DNA from: Hordeum vulgare subsp. vulgare
Lineage: Eukaryota > Streptophyta > Magnoliopsida > Poales > Poaceae
Direction: 5' to 3'
DNA: 64,000 nucleotides
Assembly (NCBI RefSeq): GCF_904849725.1
Contig: NC_058521.1
Coordinates: 557,524,176-557,588,175 of the forward strand
Both the position numbers and the translations under genes were made by a program. Positions within the stretch are counted from its first letter, which is position 1. Every line of letters starts with the position of its first letter. The notes under the pieces are model-generated. The model had not been told where the DNA came from, did not search any database, and saw only the letters and a program-made list of their open reading frames with translations. Shown here one piece after another: positions 23,501-35,650 of the stretch.

Positions 23501-26500
23501 ATTGAGCTTGAAGAAGATCCAGATCCGATGTCCACATTTGTATCGACTGCTCGCGACAATATAATGGCGGTAGACTTGCTTTCCCCAATTTCTGCACTTG
23601 CTTGCTTTCTTGGGCTGACTTTTGGAGAAACTGTAATAGTTGTGCTACTGCTGCTTCCATCTTTCACTAGTGACCACATTCTGATTCTGCCTAAGAGTTT
23701 TGTAGCCACACCTGCTGCTTTGTTTTTGCTATGCACATTTGTATCGACTGCTGGCGACAATATAATGGCAGTAGACTTTCTTTCCCCAATTTTTGCACTT
23801 GCGTGCATTCTTGGGCTGACTTTTGGAGAAACTGTAATAGTTGTGCTGCTGCTGCTTCCATCTTTGACTAATGAGCGCATTTGATTTCTGCCTAAGCATG
23901 TTGTAGCCACACCTGCTGCTTTGTTTTCGTTGTGCATGTTTGTATCGACTGCTGGCGACAATATAATGGCACTGGACTTGTTTTCCCCAATTTCTGCACT
24001 TGGTTGCGTTGTTGGGCTGACTTTTGGAGAAATTGTAATAGAAGTGCTACTGCTGCTTCCAACTTGGACTGATGAGCACACTCGGATTCTACCTGAGTGT
24101 GTTGTAGCCACAACACCTGGTGCTTTGTTTCTGCTGCTTGGTGATGATGCTTGTTCTATTATTGCGTCAGAGACATCCATGACTATGGCTTCAACACAGG
24201 TGAAATTTTGGGATGTTATGCGTGCAAGCCTCGGTGATCTCCGTGTTCCCTGTTGTTTTGGTGAAGGCTGCCGCAGTGATCTCCGTGTTCCCTGTTGTTT
24301 TGGTGAAGGCTGCTTCAATGGTGCAGTGCTTTTTCTGTAAAAAAAATAGAAAACAGAAAATAAAAAAGTGTTAGAAGAAGTAGCTGATTGTCACTATTTA
24401 AAAAAGTGTTAAATAGGAAAAGGATCCCGCTAAATGCATATAGCAAAAAAGAAATAACCCTATCGCCACGTGCCTCAGCTCTAGTGAACTTGTTGTCTAA
24501 TTTAAAAATATTTAATTGCCAAATTATAAGTAATTAGTGTTCATTTACTATGTAAGTAGCTCCGTGTATACAAGTACTTAATGGACATACTAAAACATTC
24601 TTTGTCACCGCATTATATTTACTTAGTTTTCGCATTACAGAAAGTGATTACCGGCTTTATAAATACTTTGTTATCATATTAACGATGCTTAATTGCCAGA
24701 TTATGAGTACATAATTACCAAAAAAAGAGCATACTTAGTTGCCAGATTGTACATATTTAATTGTGACATTTGTATGTACTTAGTTGCCAAGTAAGTTAAC
24801 ATCCTAGGTTGCCACATTACAGGTACTCTGTTTTTCAAAAAAAATTAAAGAACTTACATACTAAAACATGCTTGGTCACCACATTTACAAGTACTTAGTT
24901 GTCGAATTACAGAAAAGTGATTGTCGGCTTTATAAGTACTTTGTTATCATATTAACAATGCTTAATTGCCAGATTATGTGTACATAATTGCCCAAAAAAG
25001 AGCATACCTAGTTGTGAGATTGTACATATTTAATTGTCAGATTTGTATGTACTTAGTTCCCAAGAAAGTTAACATCCTGGTTTGCCACATTACATGTACT
25101 CTGTTTTCAAAAAAATTAAAGAACTTAGTACATACTAAAACATGCTTGGTCACCGCATTTATAATTACTTAGTTGTCGAATTACAGAAAAGTGATTGCCG
25201 GCTTTATAAGTACTTTGTTATCGTATTAAGGTGCTTAATCGCCAGATTATGAGTACATAATTGTCAAAAAAAGAGCATACCTAGTTGTGAGATTGTACAT
25301 ATTTAACTGTCAGATTTGTATGTACTTATTTGCTAGATATACAAAGTACTTAGTTTCCAATAAAGTAAACATCCTAAGGTACTCGGTTTTTCAAGTTTGT
25401 AATAACTTAGTTGCCGGATTAAATGTACTTATTTGAATTTATATTAACTATAAGTGATTTGAAAAAAAAGTGTTGCTGACCTCTTTATTGAAACATTCAC
25501 TCCAAGTTGTTGTTTGTGTGTGATCTCCTTCTCCACAACTTCTTGCATGGATTCGGCGCACTTCCTGTTGAACAAAAAACAAGAAGAGAAATGAATGACC
25601 CATTTTTAAGAAGAAAAATGTGATTTTCCTTAAAGGAGAACAACCTTTATCCGTTTCTCTAAAAACCGTGAATTTATGGGTTCTTCTTAAGAAAAATATA
25701 CTTGTTGTGTGACAATATATTTACGAAGTAAGGTAGGTTCATAGTGGAAAAATACTACCTCCTGGGCGTGTGCTTTATAGGACGTGCATTGATTTTCCTT
25801 GAGTTTTTGTCGTCACTTATGTCCTCAAATTTTTGCCCACGTGTTTCTTTCAGCAGTCCGAACTCTTTTGCAACAATGTGCTTGATCTCTTCATGTGTCC
25901 TCCCACTGCCCTGTTTTGTTTCAGTCAGTCTTGTGGTTTTCATTTCACATAGTCTATTAGCAAGCCCTGTTGCGCTGCCTCTAATCTTTTCCTCCACCTG
26001 CTGGTTGTTCTCCTGTGAAACCATTGTATCTCTGGGGGAATTGTTGTCTGAGCTGCACATATCGCTGTCAGATGGGAGGTTTAGATGTGATGTTGCTCCT
26101 GATGGAGACTTGATGTTAAACTGTGCAGATGGATGCCCACTTAATGTGTTGTCACAACTTTCTGTCTCACGAGCATCATCGAAAAAAATTACTCCTTGAG
26201 ATGGATCATTCGTCATGTTTTCCGTTTCACCTCCCACATCTCTCTCCTTTTCCATCAATAGTGATTCAACAATGCCACTAATGATGTGCTCCTCTCTGCA
26301 TTAGTGTTTTACAAAAAAATGGTAAGTGTGAAAAATCCATGTAGGAGTGGCAAGTGGCACTCCATTTATCGCGCAAGTAAGGACAAGATGAATGTCAAAT
26401 ATAATGGCAAGTGACACACTAACTGTTAATATGGAAAAACGATACAATAAATTTGACAAGTAAGGACAATGAATGTGACAATAAATTACTCTTCGCAAAA

Positions 26501-28418
26501 AGGCAGTTTCTATCCATATTTGCATACACTTCACACATTTTATATGGCTAGTTGTCGGGTTACTTTACCTTGTCATCCTCTTCTTTTTGTCACGTTCAAT
26601 ATCCACGTTGTGCTCATTTGTGTCATTGTCAGATTCTGATGAATCTTCGGACGACGTATCATCACTTTCTTCTATCTCGGTGCCTCTGTTTATTCTACTT
26701 TTACTTGAATTACTTGTTGCAGGTGTCGTCAGCCCATGCACGAGCTGTGTGAGGAGTGTGTCAACCCCTGATGTGAACTCAGTAAACAGTGTGCCCACCC
26801 CTGTTGCAAACTTGGAGATAATTGTGGTAGCTTTAAGCTTATCTGGCGGGAAAAAATACACAAAAAAGGATTCACATCAAATTTTATGTGGTGGGGAAAT
26901 AAGATGATACAAAGGTAGATACCGCATCCATATCAACTCAAAGCCCTTGTCACAGAAAAAAAAGCAAAGGAAAGAAAAATAAAAGGGATTCTTGATGCTT
27001 ACAATTTCAGAGCAACTAGGATGGATATCATCGAGGTTTCGAAGCGGCCGGGTCCCCCGAACAGATCAAATCTGCTGAAACTCTCCTCTCTGAATTCTTC
27101 CTTCAGCTGCATGTGCATGTATAAACAAAAAAGGTTGATTCTTCATGAGAGGTTTATCCTATGGAAGTACTGTTCTAAAAATGAAGTTATTTTCATTAAT
27201 GTTTGCATCAGGAAAAAACGTAGTCAAGGGGGGAGCAGACAAAAGAACCTGAAAGTTGCCAAAACTGGGTGGATCATGCTCGAGCATGTCCATCTCAGCG
27301 ACAACATCACCATGTGTCTTGGACCATGCATTCACTATGTACGGGGTATCAGGTAACTCAAGCTCCAGGCCGTCGCAATCCAAAGCATCAAGATACCTTA
27401 GCTGCAGGTGCAAAAAAGATACAAGACACGATGAGTGAAAACTGGTTGCCAAATTCAAGTACACATATTTGTCAGATATATATAAACTAACTGTCAGATA
27501 TATATACACTAACTGTCAGATTTAAGCATGCACAGTTACCAGGTTTTTGCGAGTGTAGTTACCCATATACACATGGTTGTCAGAATTTAGTAAGTTTAAT
27601 TGTTAGAAAATTCCAAATATGAAACCTTAGTTGTGAATGCAAATAGACACAAGACATGATCAGGTTGCATAAAAACTAATTGCCAGATTCAAGTACGCAT
27701 AGTTGTCAGATTTAAGCATGGGGTTGTCACTAACCATGCAGTAAAGTAGGCGCCCTTTTGTATACTTTCCCTTTGAGAGGTGCTCATGTAGCTGGTCCAT
27801 GACAAATTTGCATAAGTTCAGCCTGTTTGCCTGATCAATGTGTGCTTTTTTGGAAAACAAAACAAAAGGAGTGTCAGCAAAAAATTCAGCGAAAAAAGAA
27901 AAAAAGGCGTTGCTGCTATACGGAAAACTTTCATAGAAGACAGTCTTACCGGCATGGGGTACCACTTGTTGTTGATCTTTGTACAAGTTGTAGGAGCCAT
28001 CACAGTTGAGACGATATAAATAATCCATAAGTTCTTAAATGTAGCATCAACATTGTTGTTGTTGATGATTGCAGTAGCAACTGTAGTGATACTTGGCCTC
28101 CTGCCATCATCTGGAAACAGACTACTTACGATTTCGTCTTCATTGTCATAGTCAGCTTCGTACTTGACATCGATATCTCCACGAGGGATGCCTAAAAGTT
28201 GATGAATAGATTCCTCAGTAAGCGGGATGAACCCACGTCTAGGCATGACAAAACCCCTCCTTCCTGGTTGATACAACCTAGTGAACCATGTCACGACGGT
28301 GTTGTGCAAGTATCCACGCTTGATGTCGAGGAACGGTCCAGTCCCCATGTCTCTGATAGCAACACGTTGATCTTTGTTTATATGCTTGTAGAGCTTGCAA
28401 ATGGTCTCTGGTGATGCC
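20540..28418 (-). CDS. Ulp1 (C48) protease-type multi-exon gene of the MULE-like element
   Basis: Clear exons on the minus strand begin at 28418 (acceptor CAG) and run to a donor at 27950. They encode TWFTRLYQPGRRGFVMPRRG and IHQLLGIPRGDI, a segment seen at the N-terminus of plant Ulp1-like transposon proteins. Further exons cover about 27843-27736, 27408-27256 (LRYLDALDCDGLELELPDTP) and about 27105-27000. A 401-codon exon lies at 24318-23113, and smaller pieces in between. The protease domain is split: GHHWYVLCIN (His near 20992) and FEALDL (Asp) come before an intron, and CGFYMLEYLDKW (Cys 20659-20661) after it, so the H-D-C triad of SUMO-protease-like enzymes is visible. A TGA at 20599-20601 precedes conserved-looking DITKIRK, so the last residues may be lost. 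Upstream exon(s) probably lie at 28600-29880. Exact exon limits are partly uncertain. The gene faces the FAR1-like gene tail to tail. Confidence 0.7.
21400..21600. repeat. Short tandem repeat (about 92 bp) in an Ulp1-gene intron or 3' region
   Basis: The word TATGTTTAAACCTGGCAACC recurs at 21411 and 21503, each followed by AGGTGA.TGTATTATGA. Related degenerate copies lie on both sides. Confidence 0.7.
23540..24140 (-). repeat. 201-bp in-frame tandem repeat (67 codons, three copies)
   Basis: The word GTATCGACTG starts at 23540, 23741 and 23942 (plus-strand coordinates), exactly 201 bp apart. The protein repeats Ser-rich units containing KDGSSSSTTITVSPKVSPR and STAIILSPAVDTN. Period and frame are conserved, so the repeat expanded within the coding exon. 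A second, 39-bp duplication lies at about 24230-24310 (SPKQQGTRRS twice). Confidence 0.85.
24586..25340. repeat. 273-bp tandem repeat in an Ulp1-gene intron (about 2.7 copies)
   Basis: Equivalent positions are 24691, 24964 and 25237 (AATTGCCAGATTATG or close variants), each 273 bp apart. A partial copy precedes the first. Units contain GTACATATTTAATTG and ATGTACTTAGTT words and no ORF. Confidence 0.85.
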
Positions 28419-28599
28419 CTGTTTCACTCAGTACCATCAATGTGAACGTGAGAAAGAAAAAAAATGTAACTATGAACTAATGTTTTGGCAAGTACTATAG
28501 GAAAAAAGTGGAAACTGCTACAAAACAATGTGGTGACATAAAAAAGGGGAGTAATAAATGTAAAACCAGAAACCTTATTGGTTGCACGCCTTGCCACCT

Positions 28600-30119
28600 G
28601 CAGCTGGTTCCGTCCGGTTCCTATTTCTCCTTGGCATTTTCAGAAATCCTTGTTCATTTTATAAAACCACATAGTAATAGTAAGTCAACAGTAAGTCAAC
28701 CTATCTGGAACCGGAAAACACATAGGTTGTAACCGTGCCAATAGTAAGTCGGCAACATTCATTAGTAAGCAGAGGTTGTAATGTATCATTACCATTATCT
28801 TCTGGTTGTTTTTGCGGAAGCATTTTTTATTTCTGGTTAGTGTTTTGCTTGATAAATGATGAAGTATGAAGGGAAACTGCCCCAGGCTCGATGTAACCGT
28901 TACTAAGATAATGATAAGCTTGACGTGCTTAATGTGTTGCTGCTTTTATCTTGCCACAAAACATCATGAGTTCTTATTTTGAAAAAAGTGTTGGAAAAAC
29001 CTTTCTTAACCCAAAGGCAAGGCCTATACAAGTTAAACATAAAACAATCTTAGTTGGCATCTTAGTTTTGTTTCCAAGGAAAAACAGCATTGACACTCCT
29101 CTAGCAAACAGACAGAATGCTTAGCAGACAGAATGTATACAAACAATCTACAATATGCACTCTCTCTAGCAACATGGTTAGCAGAGATGCAATGCCATGG
29201 TGTGCTGATGCACTTGAGTATGCTTGCTCATTGTGCATAGTTTTTCTATCCAGAGGATACAATAGCTTATATTCTTGAGTCTATGCTACCTCGTTTGTTG
29301 GTGTTAGAATCGCTCATTCCTGCAGCTAACTAATGGGGCAGTTTGCCACTCCGTACTCGAATCCATTAGTGAAATACTGACGTTTGCCAAGCCTAATCCC
29401 GAAGCCACGGAAGATCTATCAAGTAAATTATGCGAATCGTGGCATACACGCACTAGCAAGTGAATACAGCTCGCCGGACCAAGTAGCCACTCCTAAAAAA
29501 CAGATGCAAACGCCGCAAACCACGTCGGTCGCCACCACAGGGCCGCCACAGGACGGACAACGACCGGGCTCTGTGCCCCGTGTCCACCACCCGCTGTGCA
29601 ACAACAACCGATGACTAGCCGACGACCAGATCGAACGGACAGACCCCCACCCTACCCACCGTCTCTGCAAGGGGGCGAGAGAATGCACTCACCTGAGTTG
29701 TCGCGCGCTGGCACCGGCGCCGGTACAGATCCGCCCTTCGTCGCGCCGGATCCGCCCTTTCATCGCGCCGGATCCACCCTTCGTCGCGCGGGAGCTTGCG
29801 GGATCCGCCCTTGCTCTCGCGGGACTGAGCTCTCGGCAGCGGCGTGTGAGAGGAATGGAGGGATAATGGCTACAAAAAAATAGTGAAATTTGAACAGTTC
29901 CCGCACCTTGGGCATTAAAAAGGTGGGCGGTCGGTGCGGCGCTGGGTAACCGCACGATACGGTGCGCGAATCTTGGCGAGCCGCCTCACGGGACAGCCGC
30001 GGTGCGGCGCCTTTAGATAGATTTTCCCGTCAATCTTTAAGAAAGCCATCTGGTATGTAGAACTTGTAGGCATGTAGCCTCTAGGAATCACCGTCGTAGA
30101 CCACACCGGGACTCCGCAC
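28600..30119 (-). other. Probable 5' region of the Ulp1-like gene
   Basis: A minus-strand segment from about 29880 to 29693 is GC-rich, contains repeated GGATCC(G/A) words, and ends in a strong donor (CTCAG|GTGAGTG), so it looks like a first exon. Another exon-like piece with ATG at 28637 and donor CTGCAG|GTGGC at 28598 does not join in frame to the 28418 exon, so I cannot fix the start codon. 29880-30119 is GC-rich and may hold the promoter or terminal region of the element. I could not find terminal inverted repeats. Confidence 0.35.
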
Positions 30120-32527
30120 ATGCCTTTTGTCCGCTCTCACTACTACCTCCGCTCTCACTACTACCTCCTCAGGATAGCGGTGCACATCCAGACCATGGTA
30201 CCACTTGAGGAGGTACGCGGAGAGCTGCAGGCACCCCGGGCAGTGGCAGAGCTAGGTATAAGATTTCGGGGGGGGGAGAGAAATCGTAATTATCACAGGG
30301 GGCAACAACCATATTTGTTTTCTCAATCCAAGCCTTCTTAAAAATCCTTCACAATTATTCCAAAGTTTAGGTGGGGGCAATTGATCGGATGTAGGACATT
30401 GGCACGCAAGATTTCATATAACAAATAATACCCTTCCCCTCCCTAGGGATTTGTTTCTAATTTTCCTTCAAGATGTGTCATCTTTTTGTTGTTTGTGATG
30501 GACCCATTTTCTTTAGGTGTGTTGTAAACTGGCTTATTGAGTAAACAACACGTGCCAACTAAGTGTTTGTCCTCCATCACACTTCACCATGGCAAGAAAC
30601 ACCTCCTCGAGTTGGACCATAGTTGCTCATCATCATCATTCGTGCATGTGTTCACGACCAATATGTCGTTGGAGCTCTCCACGTCATGGTGATTGTACGA
30701 CACAAGGAAGTTCAATACTAACTAAAATTAAATATGACTTAACAAATTATAAATCCAAATTTAAGGATGATTTTTTGCCTAATAATTCTATTAAACACGT
30801 GATCAACAAAACCTACCTACTATAGTACAAACTTTAAAATACTTTAATGCAATGGCGCCTAGTTAACATAAGCTTTAATTAAGATCATTTCAAACTTTTA
30901 TTTAGTTATAACTTGGAAACCATATACCTAAATGAAATAACTAATTTATCAAAATAATTTTGGAATGCAAATTAGAGAATTAGAAGGCTTAAATTGGATT
31001 ATACATGACTTGGGAAATTCAAACTTAATTTGTGTATAGCTTAAAGTTAGTTAGAACTTGAAAAACAAGCCATGTTTTCAAATTAAATGAGAAGTGTTGT
31101 AAAAGAACTCAGGAACCAAACCCAAACAATTATGAATCCATTTGAACTTGAACCTAGTTTTATAAATTTAAACCTGGTTTGGAATCAAAATCAACACATA
31201 TTGAAACAAAATGTGTATTCAAATAATTAGTTCAAATTGAATGAAACTTAAAACCATACTTGGTAGAATTCAAATAAGTTCAATTATTAAACTATTATTC
31301 AAATCATGAAAACTTTTCCAAATGATACTGAATTTAAAAACTCAAACCAACTCACTCAAGTCATTTTGAAATTCATTTCAACCAAACCCTTACTCATTTT
31401 AAAATTCGTTTCAACCAAACCCTTACCCAGAAAATATACCTTGGGAATGTGTGTGTTTGCTTCTTATTTGCATTCTTGCAAATATTCCCTTTGCATAAAT
31501 TATCTTCTTATATTTTGATGTTATTTTGCGTTAGATTGAACACCCAATGAAAATTATTATTTTAACCATCTGGGTGGTACTTTTGTTTGCTTTGGTTGGT
31601 TGAATATTGAATGGATCCAACTCCACATGCAATGGTTGGCCCGTTGGATGTGCACTTGTGGATGACCACAAAATTTCAAAGGTATTGTACGAGTTCAAAA
31701 TTGATTAAATTACATGTGTAACCGTGAGTCAACATGGACTTTGTATTTGGCCAATTAAGTTGTGGGAATCCCTCTGGTAGACGTGTGGAGGAAGGTGTGT
31801 TGGTTCGATTTGGCATGTCTTTGAGTGTGGGCATCTGCTTCCCAAAAGTCTCATCTTGGTCTAATTGGCTTCTTATTGCTAGAAGGGTGTGGCTAGCTCT
31901 CGTGGGTAAAGAACACAAGCCTATGCAAACTGTAAAAGTTGATCATGATTTGCCGTGTCATCGATTACACAAAACTATGAGCAACTTTGCCAAGAACTAA
32001 CATCTTGATCTCATCACATGTTCTTAATTAAAACTTGAACGATTGAACAATGGTAATATGTCCGGGGTTTACCTCTATGTCCAAGGTTACTACCGGGGTT
32101 TAGTGGGAGTGCCTTATACAAGGATCGGGGTTAGCCGGGAGTGTCATATAATGCCTGCAGATACTTGGGATTTAATAGTGTGTCCTATGTATATAGTAGA
32201 CCACCTATTTACATAGAATGGATAAACCTATTTTCTGCAAAGAACCTTGAACTCCACTTACCATAAAGGTGCATAGAGCAGAGATGGGACTATTACATAA
32301 TCGTTAAAATATACCAATACACCAACCCTAATGGTTGTAATGTATCATACTACAAGTGACTATCATGAGAAATGACTTAAGTAGGGTTTTGTGCCTCCAA
32401 TCGACATGCTTTCACATCGTGTTGATGGAGTATTACCAAGACGACTATCTTAGATTTGATTAAGTTTGCCCAATTCGAGAACTATGTTTGCTTATGTAAT
32501 ATTATCTATTGGACTAATTCCATTTTT
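30120..32527. other. No gene seen; AT-rich unclassified DNA
   Basis: 30250-30290 begins CAGTGGCAGAGCTAGG with a G-run, recalling a hAT-type end, but no partner end or duplication was found. 31060-31440 has a direct repeat of TTCATTTCAACCAAACCCTT words. 32050-32300 reads like retrotransposon debris (ACCGGGGTTTAGTGGGAGTG). There are no coding domains. Confidence 0.3.
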
Positions 32528-33410
32528 CTCCTAACTTTGTCCCAGGATCATCTTTACCCTAAAAAATCGGTGTTCATACATGGCGTTGTGAAAATAACCC
32601 TCTGCACCGTTTTCGTCCAGTCAAAGGGGTTCGGCCGTCAGTGCGGTGTTATGTGGATATTTTTACACCTCGTTGCCTATGTCACATACAGGTGAGACCA
32701 TATAAACTTTTTAGACAAAGCAATCGGGTCCTTGTACATTTTTTAGGAAAAGCAAGCAGGTCCCTATAACTTAAAAAAACAATCGGGCCCTTGTTGCCAT
32801 GGCGGCACCGACCATGGTGGTCGGTCGTGTTGCTTGCATCACTCGTCGTCACTGCTGCTTGCGGCCATCGCCGCTACTCCTTGTGCCGCGCATCACCATG
32901 CTTCTCCTTGTGTCACCCACCATCATTGCTCTTGTGCCTGGTTGTTGAGCTGCTACAACTCCTGCTCTTGTGCTGCTACTGTTGTTGCTTGCGCCTCCAC
33001 GCTACTGTTGTCCCTGTCATGTTGTCGGGCTACTGCTGCTGCTTGCATGGTCGCGCTGCTTCTGATGTCGTCGCCGCCACGCTGTCGAGCTGCTACTGTT
33101 GCTTGCCTCGTCGCGCTACTGCCGCCACCGCCGCCGCCGCGCTCTCGTGCTACTTCTCTTGCTTTTGTCGCGGCGCTGCTGTCGTCGCCCCGTTGTCGTC
33201 TTCCTACCACAATCGTCGCGGTGCCGTATTCCTGTCTGTGTCATCGGCAGCGAGGGGTACAAATGTCCACATAATAGCTCATTCACGGTCAAAGGCCTTT
33301 GACTGGACGAAAACAGAACGGAAAGGTTTTTTCATAATGGCATCAAACGGAAGAGGGGTATAGCCGAGCACTGCTTTTTTAGGGATAAAGATGAGCTCGG
33401 GCCCAAGTTA
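32528..33410. mobile_element. Foldback / long-TIR non-autonomous element with a triplet-rich core
   Basis: Left arm (about 32528-32687) and right arm (about 33247-33410) are imperfect inverted repeats of roughly 155 bp. GTTTTCGTCCAGTCAAAGG (32609-32627) pairs exactly with 33297-33315. Further matches run outward (ATCTTTACCCTAAAAAA against ATCTTTATCCCTAAAAAA). The core (32830-33220) is rich in GCT/GCC triplets and leaves frames open by composition, including a 190-codon frame at 32791-33363. Long arms with unrelated cargo suggest a MULE- or foldback-type element. No target-site duplication was confirmed. Confidence 0.6.
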
Positions 33411-34300
33411 GGCCATGGCTAGTGTTCGCAAGACTGTTGTTTGTTGGATCATGCTATGTAATGAAATGATTCATCTTCTTATGATATTATACCTGTATCG
33501 TCTTTGGCAGTGATTCAAACGAGGGGTCAACAAAGAAACACACGAAGAACGTAAGCTGAAAGTTAGGTCGTTAGATTGAGGCTCAAAGAGAAGAAGGCGA
33601 TGCAGTAGGTGTCATTGAGATGAGAGCCTCCAAGGACCTGAAATCTGGGATACATAAACATGTCCTTATGCATAGGGTTATTTAGTCCATGATCTCTATT
33701 ACTTTTTTAGACCCACGGCTCCATCCCTGCGTCGTGGAACACGAGTGATGAACTGGTAAACATGTTAACAAAATTATTTACAAAATATAAGCATGTTGTG
33801 ATACCAGTTAGTACTATTTATATAGGTAACCGCTAGTGTATGTGTACATTTTGTATCTTTTTCCTCATATACGGACTTTCATGTTTGGTAACGGTCAATA
33901 CTTGATGCCATGTCTACCAATTTACGGACACTTGATTTACCACTTCACACCACCTATTTTCTATATAACCCCATTATGAATCTCCAATCATAGAGACCCC
34001 TACCTTGCATTCATGTCCATGTGTGTGCATCCTCCCCACCACCAAGTTTTTGTTATCCTTAATGTTTGTTCCACCACACCTCATCTCCCCTCCAAACTTT
34101 TGGCATCTCATTCTAAGAGCAACACCAACACCACATGTCACCTCATCCTCCCTTCCATATCATTGGTGTTGTATTTAGCGCCTTCTTCGTCTTCCTTAGT
34201 TCATCTTTAGATTGGGATATGTCGTCTCCCCAAGACTAAGTTCAGCCAATGTAGCCACTACCACGGCTTCCCTATCCCCGTTACCCCTCCCTCCTCTTAA
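33411..34300. other. No gene seen
   Basis: AT-rich sequence with C-rich stretches near 34010-34280. Short frames only, no recognisable motif. Confidence 0.4.
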
Positions 34301-34303
34301 TTA

Positions 34304-34623
34304 GAGGGTGCTTGGATCCAAAAGACTAAAACTAGTCTCTTTAAAAGGCTAAAGTTCCAAGCATCCCTTACTAAAGAGAGGCTAAAACTAGTCTTGAGGC
34401 TAAAATCTTTTAGTCAGGGGTACCCCTACTAAAATGTGCATTAGTCCTCTCTCTCCTCATTTAACTCCTCATGCAAGTTCTGGATTGGAGGGTTTGGAGG
34501 ATAATAAATGCACATTAACCTGATTTTAGTCTCTTTAGTACTTGGATCCAAGCATGGGTAAGGCAAGCAAATTTTAGTCTCACTACTTTTAGTCATGGGA
34601 CTAAAACGTATCCAAGCACCCTC
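34304..34623. mobile_element. PIF/Harbinger-type (Tourist-like) MITE, 320 bp, TSD TTA
   Basis: The ends are inverted: GAGGGTGCTTGGATCC at the left and the complement of GAGGGTGCTTGGATAC at the right. They are flanked by TTA at 34301-34303 and 34624-34626, the trinucleotide target of PIF/Harbinger elements. The interior is full of TTTTAGTC/GACTAAAA words and is non-coding. Confidence 0.85.
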
Positions 34624-34626
34624 TTA

Positions 34627-35650
34627 GTTTCTCTATTGCTACCTCTTAGGTCCATAGCTGAGCCATCAATGCCCTAGTTCTGACTTTTGTGCGCTATTGA
34701 ATCACAAATCTTACTTCTATACTCACTCTCAAAAATCTCTCCCACAAAGTGATTGTGCACAAACGATGGTATAAAAATCTTGTATACATTCAAGAGGTGT
34801 TTAGAGTTATATTTGAATAGTAGTCATACATGTGCTTCCATAATTTTGATATATTAAATGAAGATGCTCTTGTATCTCTGTTTCTACATTAAACATTTTT
34901 TGGGGCTCTTTTTGTTTGGTTGGATGTGAGAACTCACAAAAAATCACATCTCTGTAAATAGTTGCATTCACTATTTATTTCTTCTTGTCAAATTAGCGTG
35001 ATTAGTACTTTTTTTTACATTATATATGTATTGCGTTGTTTTTTCCCTAACAAATAATAAGAGCGGGAAGAGTTGCTCGGTAGGTAATGTGTGGTGTCCG
35101 TCGTCGACCATTGCATTACCCCAACCATCATGTAAGAGCCACTACTGGTATTTTCTACATCTTAGGAAAAGGAGAGTTCATTACCCCTGCCTCTATAAGA
35201 ACTAGGATGCATATATACAACCTTGTTGTTCAAAAAAAAATCAATAATGTTTACCAACAAAAACAGCTAGTACATGAGATACGAGAGCAACAATTTAAAA
35301 GGGAAAAAGGGGATGCGCCAAGTCCTCTCATAAATCTCTTTCTTCTATGATCACTATTTGTTAGTAAGAGATTACGACGACAACGAGTACAAATCATTGT
35401 TACCGAGAGCTAACTATTTGGTGGTGGTGTCCATGTTCTTTTGTTTCTCGGTACAATAAAAAGGCTTCTCCCATAATGTATGAACACATCTCTACTTGAG
35501 TTTATGCATCAGATCAGTTCATCACATTTGTTTAAGTATGAAAAATGTGATTGTGTACACTTTGCTTGGCAAAACCTAAATAGTTTCGCTTTTGTGTTAT
35601 TGACACTGTCCATACACTCTCAAAATAGGCTTTCGTCCCGCTTTGTATTA
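34627..35650. other. No gene seen
   Basis: AT-rich sequence. 35087-35230 (GTGTCCGTCGTCGACC..., AACCTTGTTGTTC then an A-run) resembles the tail of a retroposed sequence but has no diagnostic feature. Confidence 0.35.

Noticed and set aside
32791..33363. 190-codon ORF with a hydrophobic start (signal-peptide-like)
   Set aside because: It is made of GCT/GCC triplet repeats in a foldback element; all frames are open by composition.
30240..33735. Possible hAT element from CAGTGGCAGAGCTAGG (30240) to GGCTCCATCCCTG (about 33723)
   Set aside because: The right end matches poorly and no 8-bp duplication could be found.
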